A stretch of DNA of 22,382 bases. Origin: Sergeia podlipaevii. Its lineage: Eukaryota; Euglenozoa; Kinetoplastea; Trypanosomatida; Trypanosomatidae. This document shows, piece after piece, positions 1 to 7,559 of the stretch (within the stretch, counting starts at the first letter, position 1; every line of letters starts with the position of its first letter). Position numbers and translations under genes: made by a program. The stretch spans positions 1 to 22,382 of the forward strand of contig JASANZ010001892.1 in NCBI GenBank assembly GCA_030849805.1, in the 5' to 3' direction. The notes beneath the pieces were generated by a model. The model was given only the letters and a program-made list of their open reading frames with translations, did not search any database and was not told the DNA's origin.

Positions 1-835
1 GCACGCCAAAAAGAGAGGGAGAGATAAGAGAGAAGAAGAAAAGGGGGAAAAAATGTATATATAAAAAGGAAAAAAACACAAAGATATCATCGCTTCCCCC
101 CCCCCTCTCCCTCCCATCTCTCCCTCTTTCTTTCTTTCTCTTTCCTTACTAACATAACTGTGCCACGCTCGCTAAGGCGACTGAAAAGAAGGGGGGAAAA
201 TAAGACGACATACAGTGTTCATCTTAGATTTTTTTAAAAAAAAATTGTATTTTGCCTCCACACTTCTATGCACTATTATCTCCTCATGATTCGTTTATTC
301 TCCTGATTCGTCATGTGCCCTGTCTATGGCGGATATTCGCCCTCGAAAGCAACCGACAACAGCGACAATAGACATTGTGTTGATGTATACGAAAATACAT
401 GCAAGGCTCGCATAAAAAAAGAAAACACAGCCACTTTCAGCATCCTCTACTCCTAATATACACAACCTGTATCACTTACATCTATATATTTCATTTCGTG
501 GTACAAGAAATAAAAATAAAAAGATGAGTTAAAAAAAAATGTCAAAAAATCTGAAAAGGGGGAGACACACACACACACACACATTCGCCTCCATGTGTAC
601 ACGTTGTGAAGCAAAAGCTTTGACTACCCAGTCGTGTTTTGAACAGTAAAGGAATGCATGCGCCACGTATAACGAAGCAGATGGAGTTTTCACCCTGTGT
701 GTGTGTGTGTGTTCTGACAGAATATAGCAATAGTTTCTCAAAGGAGTGTAATAATAATAATAAAACGCACAGGAGAAAACGTTGTGTTGAATATGCACAC
801 TCGTGTGGCCACCCCCCATTGTGTACGTGTATCTC
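1..835. other. Gene-free left end: 3' UTR/intergenic sequence with microsatellites
   Basis: No credible gene is visible. Positions ~8-53 are almost pure purine on the plus strand, that is, a long pyrimidine tract on the minus strand, and probably belong to the splice acceptor of a further minus-strand gene off the left edge. Directly next to it, 91-148 is pyrimidine-rich on the plus strand. An (AC)n run (565-583), a (TG)n run (696-712) and an AAT/TAA run (~749-762) lie in the probable 3' UTR of the membrane protein gene. Short open frames here are built from these repeats and are not counted as genes. Confidence 0.6.
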
Positions 836-1924
836 TTAGACTGTCAGTAGCCTGAGCAATCTCCACTTTAAAATCTTCTTTGGTAAAACGTTGGCGCACA
901 CGCTCTGCACCATGTACCTCCCGAACTTACCCCGGCCTACGAGAGCGGAGAAGACGATGAGGACGCAGTTGTAGGCCGCAAAGAGACCAACCGCAACGCA
1001 CGCAGAGGACATGTAGTAGAGCAGACGCTTTACGTGTGACTCATTCTTCTTGTAACCCACTTGCCACATGCCGTAGTACATCAGCTCAAATTCAATGATG
1101 TCAAAGATAGCCTTGGTTACCGCGAGTGCCGCAAGCATGGCTAGGTAGATGCGCAACTGGTCACGAAAGGGAAGAGAAAACAGTGGGCCCTCGATCGGCA
1201 CGCCATGAGCGTTGTACTGCACTCTCGTGGGATCTCTCTTCAAGTACCCCGCAGCCCACCCCTTGAAGCCCGCCAGCAAGGTCACTGTATTACAATAGAG
1301 TCGGGTGAAAGACTCCACCTCTGCCTCGGAGACGGTCTTGCTCGAAGCAGCCTGACTCGGTAGTGTGGGCACCCCAGACGTTTCAGTATGTGCAGCGACG
1401 GAAGAATTCGAATCGGGCGTGCCCGGCTTGCTGTTCGAGGTCGCTTCAGCGGCATCAGCACCAGCGTCTTTGGCGAGGGTGGTGGCAGCTGTGTCAGTAG
1501 TGGAGGTGCTCGCAGATGTGGAAGCCTCTGCAGCAGTGGTTTTTGATGCCGCCGCTTCCGTTTCCGCATCCTTGGTCTCTGCTGCCCTCGGGCGGGGAAA
1601 TGGCGGGGCCCTGGAGTGCACGCGGTGCCCAGCGATGTCTCCCACAACGTTGCTCTTACCTACAACTGTGCTCTGCCCAAACTGAGGTTGTCTCAGTGGT
1701 TTGTCAGGAGACACAAAGCCAGGAGGGGGAGGACGGCGACGCTGACGATTAGGGGCATGGTTTGGAGTCCTGGACTGCATACCATGCAAATACATAGTAT
1801 AGCGAGTGGAAATCGTCAGCGCTGTGGATGTAGCTGTAGTGACACTGCCAGGTGAAACGGTAGGAGGAACAAAGGCACGAGTAAGGACCGAGGGCCCGCT
1901 GCTGACTAGTCTGCGAAATGTCAT
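836..1924 (-). CDS. Hypothetical two-pass membrane protein, possibly mitochondrial (362 aa)
   Basis: I do not recognise this protein. The first ~110 residues are rich in Ser/Thr/Arg/Pro with no acidic residue before D74, which resembles a mitochondrial presequence (inference). Residues ~113-200 are an Ala/Thr/Ser-rich low-complexity linker. The C-terminal ~160 residues look like the folded part: an amphipathic stretch (204-230), a first hydrophobic segment at ~256-276, a charged loop with KKNESHVKR (292-300), a second hydrophobic segment at ~303-329, and a very basic tail (KKILKWRLLRLL, 349-360). The ATG at 1924 is the first after a good splice-acceptor signal (AG at 1947/1946), giving a ~21-nt leader. 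It is the last complete gene of the minus-strand array. The coding call is solid because of ORF length, composition and the splice signal; the function is unknown. Confidence 0.82.
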   Translation of the reverse strand: MTFRRLVSSGPSVLTRAFVPPTVSPGSVTTATSTALTISTRYTMYLHGMQSRTPNHAPNRQRRRPPPPGFVSPDKPLRQPQFGQSTVVGKSNVVGDIAGHRVHSRAPPFPRPRAAETKDAETEAAASKTTAAEASTSASTSTTDTAATTLAKDAGADAAEATSNSKPGTPDSNSSVAAHTETSGVPTLPSQAASSKTVSEAEVESFTRLYCNTVTLLAGFKGWAAGYLKRDPTRVQYNAHGVPIEGPLFSLPFRDQLRIYLAMLAALAVTKAIFDIIEFELMYYGMWQVGYKKNESHVKRLLYYMSSACVAVGLFAAYNCVLIVFSALVGRGKFGRYMVQSVCANVLPKKILKWRLLRLLTV

Positions 1925-2607
1925 TTCCCACAGATGCCGAAACTTCTGAACAGAGAAAAAAATAGCGTAATTGAGAGTTGCCTTTTTTTCTTTTGCTTGG
2001 TAACTAAGCTGTTGAAGTAGTAGATATTTAAAAATAATTGAAGCGATCTACAAGCGCTTTATTCTTAGAAAAAATTAAGCAAGGAAGCTTCTTCTTATTT
2101 TCTTTAAAAAAAAAAAAAAAGAGAAGATGAAAAAAAAGGGTGCTTTTCTAAGGTGTTTAGAGCAATCCTTTGATGACTTTGGAGTCGCGTTTAAAGAAAA
2201 ATTAACTGCAAGAAAAAAAGAAGAGATTTAAAAAAAAATAAGTGCTTCAAGCCAAAAAGAAGAAAAAAAGGTAGCACTAGCAGTCAGTCAGTCGAAATTC
2301 ACCTGACAAGAAATAATAACGGATATAATATTTATGGTTTCTTTGCTCGATCCAATCACTGTGTAACTGGTTCTGTATATTCCCACCCACCCATCTTTCA
2401 TGGTACGCTAAATAACGGAATACAAAAAAAAAAAAAACTCATCCCGCACAGAGCGCCAAAAGAGCTTCCGTGCTTTCTCATAACAAGATGCGCAAAGTTT
2501 GAGACACCGAGTGGCAAATGCATAGAGCTAGCCCAGAAACAACAAAAAAATTAACCGTAGCTACGACAACTGTAGAAAAACAAGAGGGAAAAATTGGCAT
2601 TTTTTTT
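1925..2607. other. Intergenic region between the 291-aa and 362-aa protein genes
   Basis: A/T-rich spacer with several A-tracts on the plus strand (for example ~2106-2119 and ~2424-2436), which are possible pyrimidine tracts for transcription from the minus strand. No RNA gene or coding frame can be supported. It should hold the 3' UTR of the 291-aa gene and the trans-splicing signal of the 362-aa gene. Confidence 0.55.
1946..1963 (-). promoter_or_regulatory. Predicted spliced-leader acceptor of the 362-aa membrane protein gene
   Basis: On the minus strand a T/C tract (1963-1949) is followed by the first AG at 1947/1946, 21 nt upstream of the ATG. This is the standard trypanosomatid trans-splicing layout. 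The exact site is inferred, not measured. Confidence 0.5.
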
Positions 2608-3483
2608 TTAAACAAAGTTAAGTAGCTCATCTGCCAAGCGCAATGCCTCTGCAAGCGCTTGATCACCACCGCCTGAGATATCTCCTAGCTCTTCCTCTGC
2701 TGCATCCTGATAGGATGATTGCGGAGCCACTTGCGAAGAGATCGTTCCGCTGCGCTTCTTGTGATGCCCAAGATGTGCGTCGACTTCCTCGTCTTCTCCG
2801 GGAGTAACACCACCAGCGACTGCACGATGCTGCGCGCCAGCAACGGAGTGGCTGCTTGCTCGGCTCTTCCACAATGCCTGCAGCTCCTCAAACGCATCGG
2901 ATTCCTCTGGCAACATGCATAACGGCGATATATAGAAGGGGCGCAGCGAGGCCTCTTCGGCCTGCTCCTCCGCTGTCACTACCACCTCCGGCACCACACC
3001 TCCGGTGAGCACACCGTCATAGTCAGGGTATACAAAGGTGCTCTCACCACTCACTTTGTGGTGAGTAACAATCGTGATGCCTCCTGGCGTTGCACCCGTA
3101 TCAACTCCAGTAGGCAAGGTCGATGAGCTTGACAAAAATCCGGCACTAGCGGCGTCCGCAGCGCTCCTGCGGCCAGCCACAAAAAAACTAGGCGACGATT
3201 GCGCTGCTGCAGCGACACTGGGTGGCGCAAGTGGGGGCAGCAGAGGACCCCCGCCCTCTCGCTCCTCCTCCATATCACCCGCAAAGGCCTGGTAGCCCTC
3301 AAGTTTAGTGTAGCGCTTCACCGCCGTCCGCCACGCCGCCTGTGAGTGTGGCAACACGACACATTCAACGCGACTACGCTTGCGATTAAGATCCGTACGC
3401 GTAACGCGCTGGCCTTGAGTAAATGCAATAGAAGCTGGCGTGTTAAAGTGAACGAATCCCTTGCCACGTGTTTCTGAGGACAT
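2608..3483 (-). CDS. Hypothetical protein (291 aa)
   Basis: I do not recognise this protein. The N-terminal ~70 residues are basic and look structured (KRSRVECVVLPHS at ~34-46, then WRTAVKRYTKLEGYQAF). After that come Pro/Ala/Ser low-complexity stretches, a more conserved-looking core with ESTFVYPDYDGVLTGG, an acidic patch around EEQAEEASLRPFYISPL, and a short leucine-rich C-terminal helix (ALAEALRLADELLNFV). No membrane segment, signal peptide or zinc motif is visible. The start ATG at 3483 is only 4 nt downstream of the first AG after the pyrimidine tract. The next in-frame ATG would remove ~70 residues that look genuinely coding, so the upstream start is preferred. Function unknown. Confidence 0.78.
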   Translation of the reverse strand: MSSETRGKGFVHFNTPASIAFTQGQRVTRTDLNRKRSRVECVVLPHSQAAWRTAVKRYTKLEGYQAFAGDMEEEREGGGPLLPPLAPPSVAAAAQSSPSFFVAGRRSAADAASAGFLSSSSTLPTGVDTGATPGGITIVTHHKVSGESTFVYPDYDGVLTGGVVPEVVVTAEEQAEEASLRPFYISPLCMLPEESDAFEELQALWKSRASSHSVAGAQHRAVAGGVTPGEDEEVDAHLGHHKKRSGTISSQVAPQSSYQDAAEEELGDISGGGDQALAEALRLADELLNFV

Positions 3484-3487
3484 GTCC

Positions 3488-3510
3488 CTAATGAAAAAAA
3501 AAAGAAGGAC
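3488..3510 (-). promoter_or_regulatory. Predicted spliced-leader acceptor of the 291-aa protein gene
   Basis: The minus strand reads a C/T-rich tract with ten or more Ts (3510-3491), then ATTAG, with AG at 3489/3488. If this AG is used, only 4 nt separate the spliced leader from the ATG at 3483. Confidence 0.45.
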
Positions 3511-3725
3511 CAGACTAACTTTCCCGAGACGGCAATTATATATAAGAATTTTTTTTTTTAAGTAAGGAAAAAAAACTGCTATTTATTTTCCCCCTTTTTT
3601 AAAATGTTGCTCGCAGTTAAATTTATGATTTTTGTGTGAATACTACTGCGCTGAGTTGAAAAGTTAGCATCAAAAAAAAAAAATAGAAGAAAGAAAGTGA
3701 AAAGGTAAGAAAGGCAGAAAAATAT

Positions 3726-3742
3726 AGTATTTACGTATGCAT
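3726..3742. repeat. 17-nt direct repeat, copy 1
   Basis: The sequence AGTATTTACGTATGCAT matches a second copy at 4407-4423 at 16 of 17 positions. It contains the palindromes TACGTA and ATGCAT. Both copies lie in the same intergenic region, probably in the 3' UTR of the ATP-grasp/SET gene. Function unknown. Confidence 0.6.
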
Positions 3743-4302
3743 AGTTACGCAGAGAACAAGAAAGAAAAAAATATGTATTTAAACGAATAAACAGGACGGC
3801 TGGGTTTGGCATGTATGAAAAGAACAACAACAACAACAACAAAAATAAGACACCAGTAACAAGTCATAGCAAGGTAAGAGCGGAGACAGCGAAGATACGT
3901 TGCTCTGAAAGTGAACAGAGGAGCAGAACAACACATATTGCTGTCAGACAACAAGCATTCACCCTCCAGGGTAAGCCATCACCTCAATATATATATATAG
4001 AAGAACGAGTAATGTGAGCAACGCTAAATCACAAAAAAAAAACTTTTCCACTGTCTATGGGAAATATATATATATATCAATACAAAAAGAAAAAACGGAA
4101 ACACAACAAACAAAAGCAAAATAAAAACCTTACAAAAACACGAGAAGTTCTCCAAAAGACGGGCAGGCACTCATGAATCTCGGCAAAAAATAAGATCACT
4201 GTTTATCAATCACTTAAGAATTGCAAAAAGAGAATGGAAGAAAAAAAAAAAAGATAATGGTGAGTGCATTTGCCCGCTATGACCATATATTTTTTCTTTT
4301 TC

Positions 4303-4337
4303 TTTTGATTCCAAAGGGCGTTTGACGCCATTCAAAA
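4303..4337. other. Two-part inverted repeat (hairpin candidate) in the 3' UTR of the ATP-grasp/SET gene
   Basis: An inner perfect stem GGCGT/ACGCC with a 3-nt loop (4317-4329) is nested inside an outer stem TTTTGA/TCAAAA (4303-4308 with 4332-4337). The G+C-rich inner stem stands out in A/T-rich surroundings. It lies ~270 nt downstream of the stop codon and could be an mRNA stability or translation element; that role is inference. Confidence 0.4.
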
Positions 4338-4406
4338 TCACCCTTTTTGCATATTTCTATGAACTTGGGGAGAAAGGCAAAAAAAAAAAATCTATGAAAA
4401 AGTCGT

Positions 4407-4423
4407 AGTACTTACGTATGCAT
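4407..4423. repeat. 17-nt direct repeat, copy 2
   Basis: The sequence AGTACTTACGTATGCAT differs from the copy at 3726-3742 by one C/T change. It lies ~185 nt past the stop codon of the ATP-grasp/SET gene, well inside the likely 3' UTR. Confidence 0.6.
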
Positions 4424-4605
4424 CCTATTATTATTATGTACCCGTTTAAATGAAAGCCGCAGAGGGGGGACAGAGAGAAGTGTCTCTTTAATATTGAAAA
4501 CCACTGAGCATATGAAAAGCGATAAACGAGTTCGTGAAAGGAATAGAAAGAAAGAGAGTCACAAAAAGCATTTCATCCTTCTCTATATTTATATCCTTCT
4601 CTCAA

Positions 4606-6840
4606 TCACTTCGTGCTATCACTGGTGCTACAGTGTGTAGCCACCGCATGACCATTCGCTGCAGCCCCACCTGCTACGCCTCCCGCAGCACCAGCAGCAC
4701 CCGAAGCAGCAGACTCCTTTTTATGCGACCGCTTCGTTAAAATCATCTCTGCCTCTCTATCTGCCTTCTCCTTCAGCCAAGCGCGCTTCTTCTCTCGCAG
4801 AATCTTCCGCACCGCCTTCCCTTCCACCGTACGCGGAGAGGCCGGCATAGCAAAAATAACACTCCGACAGTTCTTCGTGCCGCAGCTGCAGGCAAAACGC
4901 GGCATCGACTCATCTCTCAAGGCTGCGTAGTCTACTGTGAGCTCCTCGCCCACGTTGATCTGTCGCTTGGCCGCAAAGAGAAGCGTCCTGCCATGCACGA
5001 ACTCCATGTTGGGCTCGCAGGAGTGACGGATCGCAACCGCCTGGTGAACGCCGTCGGCTCTGCAGATCACACACCCAACAGATGGCTCCTCCGCGCCGAG
5101 CTTGTAGAGCGCCTTGGAGACAACAGGGATAGGGTGCACAGCATCGCCGAAGAGGCACTTCCCGGCAGGTACCGTCTTACTCGCGCGAGTCGAGAACTGT
5201 CCGTTCTTGTCGTGGCTGATAAAGTACCACGGCTTGCGCGCGGCCTGCTCTCGCAGCGCACGTGACAGCGCATTGGTCATGAACCGCTCATGATTCCACG
5301 TTGGGTCTCCCTGCACCATGATATCCGCAAAGTCACCACCATCCTGGGGGCTGTACCACATGCCACAATTTGGGTTAATCTCCAGAAAGTAGGGCTCATT
5401 GGTAGTGCTATCGATGCGAAAGTCGACGCGACCGTAGCCCACGCCATTCATGATGTACTTGTACGCATTGCGAGCCATATCAATAATGCCGCTGTAGGCT
5501 GGGTCTGAGTGAGGCAGGAATGCATACGTGTTCTCATTCTGCTCAAAGGCCCATTTCTTCTCAAAGTATGCAAAGTCGTCAGCGTCCTTTAAGAAATTGA
5601 ACATAAGTGGTTTGAACACCTTCACTCCACAAGGGCTGGCGCTGTCTGCACACGCCAAGACAGTCCCCTCACGACCACGGATAAACTCCTCAACAAGCGC
5701 GTGATTAAACTCATGAATAAACCGCTTCACCGTCACCTTGAGCTCATCAAGGTTGTCGCAACGGTTGTCCTTGTGGATGCCTACGGAGGCGTACCCAGAC
5801 AAGTGCTTGACAATCACAGGGAAGCGAAGATGACGACACTTTTTGGCAAGGCCATCCATGCTTTCCAGGAGCACAAAGTTCGGCACGCGCACGCCACTCG
5901 AACCCACCAGCAACTTCATGTCAATTTTGCTCGGTTCAAAGCTGCGTGAATCAGTGCCGGTAAAGGCCGCGTTCATCTCCTCAAGTGCCTCCACGACGTC
6001 TATGCCAGCACGGCTCTCATCTCGCCCGCCATCGCACAAGTTAAAAAACGCATCGTATTTGCCAGACGTGATGAGGCCTCGAATCGTTTTGTATGCATCC
6101 ATCTTCTTGATGGGCACGTCCTCAAAGGTGTACTTTCGGGCTGTCTTCTTGACGTAGTGTTTTGGAGTGCACAGATAGCTGTCCACTGCAGCAGTGACGG
6201 AGCCGGTGCCCTCGTAGCTGCTGTTGAGAACACAAATGCGCATCTTCCTGCCCTTCTTGGCTCGATTTTTCGGTCTGGAACTGCTGCTAGAAGAAGAAAC
6301 GGCCTTGCTTTCACTTGTGTTGTGCTTGCTCTTGCCGGCACTAGTATTAGCTGCTACTGCTAGACGCTTCTGAGATGCTCGCACTGGCGGTGGAGAACTG
6401 CGCTTACTGCTACTCCTGGTCGGCGCTGCCGACGCAGCACTACTGCTACCACCACCAGAGTTGCTCGTTGTGGCTGACTGAGTAGGGTTTGCGATGGCGG
6501 CCGCCGCACCAGTAACGCGGGACGACTTTGACAACTTCTGCTTCTTTATTTTCGCCATGGCGCGAGCGCGCGCTGCTGCTCCTGCTGCAGCGGTAGAGGT
6601 TGCGTCCACCGTAGTTGCTGCTGCAGCAGCAGTCGAGCCTTTCCCGTCTGCACCCGCGGCATGAGTGGACGCAAGGCGGGCAGAGGTGAGAAGCACAGAG
6701 GAGTGTAGTGGCCGCACAGCATACCAACGAGATGCAGTCAAGTGGCAAAGCGGAGAGGGGGCGTGTGCACATGCGTAAAACTGTGAGTGCTTTATCAGCA
6801 CGTGCTGGCTAGCGCGCCAGTAAGCAGTATGAGAAAACAT
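4606..6840 (-). CDS. ATP-grasp (D-Ala-D-Ala ligase-like) + SET domain fusion protein (744 aa)
   Basis: Residues 1-60 are Arg/Ser/His-rich without acidic residues, like a mitochondrial presequence. Residues ~61-199 are low-complexity Ala/Ser/Lys. Residues ~200-530 form an ATP-grasp ligase domain of the D-Ala-D-Ala ligase/carboxylate-amine ligase type: start MRICVLNSSYEG, ATP-binding Lys in PVIVKHLSGYASVGI (K345), hinge ALVEEFIRG (~381-389), GRVDFRID (D473) and the metal-binding FLEINPN (E487, N489). Residues ~547-662 form a compact SET domain: an N-flank with GQFSTRASKTVPAGK, RHSCEPN (605-611), GEELTVDY with the catalytic-type Tyr638, and a post-SET zinc triad CSCGTKNC (C651, C653, C658). A basic helix and a Gly/Ala tail follow. 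ATP-grasp enzymes join a carboxylate to an amine using ATP; SET domains methylate lysines. The substrate is unknown. The ATG at 6840 is the first after the splice tract; M200 is a possible but less likely internal start. Confidence 0.88.
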   Translation of the reverse strand: MFSHTAYWRASQHVLIKHSQFYACAHAPSPLCHLTASRWYAVRPLHSSVLLTSARLASTHAAGADGKGSTAAAAATTVDATSTAAAGAAARARAMAKIKKQKLSKSSRVTGAAAAIANPTQSATTSNSGGGSSSAASAAPTRSSSKRSSPPPVRASQKRLAVAANTSAGKSKHNTSESKAVSSSSSSSRPKNRAKKGRKMRICVLNSSYEGTGSVTAAVDSYLCTPKHYVKKTARKYTFEDVPIKKMDAYKTIRGLITSGKYDAFFNLCDGGRDESRAGIDVVEALEEMNAAFTGTDSRSFEPSKIDMKLLVGSSGVRVPNFVLLESMDGLAKKCRHLRFPVIVKHLSGYASVGIHKDNRCDNLDELKVTVKRFIHEFNHALVEEFIRGREGTVLACADSASPCGVKVFKPLMFNFLKDADDFAYFEKKWAFEQNENTYAFLPHSDPAYSGIIDMARNAYKYIMNGVGYGRVDFRIDSTTNEPYFLEINPNCGMWYSPQDGGDFADIMVQGDPTWNHERFMTNALSRALREQAARKPWYFISHDKNGQFSTRASKTVPAGKCLFGDAVHPIPVVSKALYKLGAEEPSVGCVICRADGVHQAVAIRHSCEPNMEFVHGRTLLFAAKRQINVGEELTVDYAALRDESMPRFACSCGTKNCRSVIFAMPASPRTVEGKAVRKILREKKRAWLKEKADREAEMILTKRSHKKESAASGAAGAAGGVAGGAAANGHAVATHCSTSDSTK

Positions 6841-6908
6841 GACTAGATAATTTTTTTTTCCTTTTTCAAGAGAAAGGGAAGTACTTTCTCCACTGTGTCC
6901 CAGAACTC

Positions 6909-6980
6909 CTAAAGTACAAAGAAAGAGAGAGAGAGAGAGTAGAAGAGAGATTTAAAAAAAAAAAAAAAAAGCGGTCATAC
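6909..6980 (-). promoter_or_regulatory. Predicted spliced-leader acceptor of the ATP-grasp/SET gene
   Basis: A long minus-strand T and TC/CT tract (6979-6913) is followed by TTTAG with AG at 6910/6909, leaving a 5' leader of ~68 nt. The tract includes a (CT)n microsatellite. Confidence 0.5.
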
Positions 6981-7191
6981 TTGTGGTGTCATGGGAGATG
7001 AGGCGCGCAGGAATCTGCCGCAGCTCACCTAGGCGGCAATCGCCACGGTGGCCAAATACCAGTCACCACCAGATGGGAGAAGAACGCTAAGTAGACTTTC
7101 ATTTTGCACATTGCGGCATGAGAAGTTTGGCACCCTCATCCAAATTATGGGATGAAGCTGTACCTCCTCATAACACTCGTACTGTGGCTCC

Positions 7192-7401
7192 TCACATTGA
7201 CTCTAGAGAGACCCTGACACACACACACACACTCACATAGTGCCTGCCGAATTTTTCGATAGAAAGATGATCAAGAGAAGGTGACCTTTGTACACGAAAA
7301 CAGCACCGTCTCCCACCCAGAGATACCGTCTGCAGCTCGTACCTTAAGCAAATGCCAGTGAAGCTGTACCGCGTCCGCGAGTAAGTTTCTTTCTCATTCA
7401 T
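7192..7401 (-). CDS. Doubtful short ORF (69 aa)
   Basis: Starting at the first ATG of the frame (7401) the product begins MNEKETYSRTRYSFTGICLRYE, and its last third is encoded partly by an (AC)n microsatellite (VSVCVCV). A pyrimidine-rich stretch ending in CGCAG lies 16 nt upstream of the ATG, so a trans-spliced mRNA is possible. The YSFTGIC stretch recalls bacterial-type ribosomal protein L19, but this is too short and weak to name. The frame may be a chance opening in the WASHC3 3' UTR or a decayed gene. Confidence 0.18.
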   Translation of the reverse strand: MNEKETYSRTRYSFTGICLRYELQTVSLGGRRCCFRVQRSPSLDHLSIEKFGRHYVSVCVCVRVSLESM

Positions 7402-7559
7402 CGATACCCGAGTAGCCTCTGCGCGTCGCGTGAAGTGAAAATAGAGTAAGCGGCAAAATGCCAGCACACACACATTCAAGTATATTGATACAAAAAGAGA
7501 ACCACAATCAGTCGAAAAAAAAAAAATCTCTCTGTCTCTGTCTCTCTCCTTCTATTCCG

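Larger units (their letters stand above)
3484..4605. other. Long intergenic region (1.1 kb) with repeats and hairpins
   Basis: It mostly represents the probable 3' UTR of the ATP-grasp/SET gene. It is A-rich on the plus strand, with an AAC run (3824-3842), two AT runs (~3990-4000 and 4064-4078) and many A-tracts. A 17-nt sequence occurs twice (3726-3742 and 4407-4423) and a two-part inverted repeat lies at 4303-4337; both are listed separately. The short open frames here are low-complexity and not credible genes. Confidence 0.55.
6841..7559. other. Intergenic region between WASHC3 and the ATP-grasp/SET gene, with coding-like patches
   Basis: Between the splice tract at 6910-6980 and the WASHC3 stop, the part from ~6985 to 7480 is richer in G+C and less repetitive than other spacers. 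It contains two minus-strand short frames (69 aa at 7192-7401, 36 aa at 7029-7139) separated by an (AC)n run at ~7217-7234. Neither is convincing. The rest should be the WASHC3 3' UTR. No RNA gene is recognised. Confidence 0.5.

Noticed and set aside
529..839. Several overlapping open frames on both strands
   Set aside because: They are made of AC/GT microsatellites and A-tracts, which give VCVCV and THTHT runs, with no splice signal or normal composition.
7375..7390. GTAAGT-like 5' splice site on the plus strand suggesting a cis-spliced intron
   Set aside because: The plus strand is antisense to the array and no matching exon is found. Cis-introns are very rare in these organisms.
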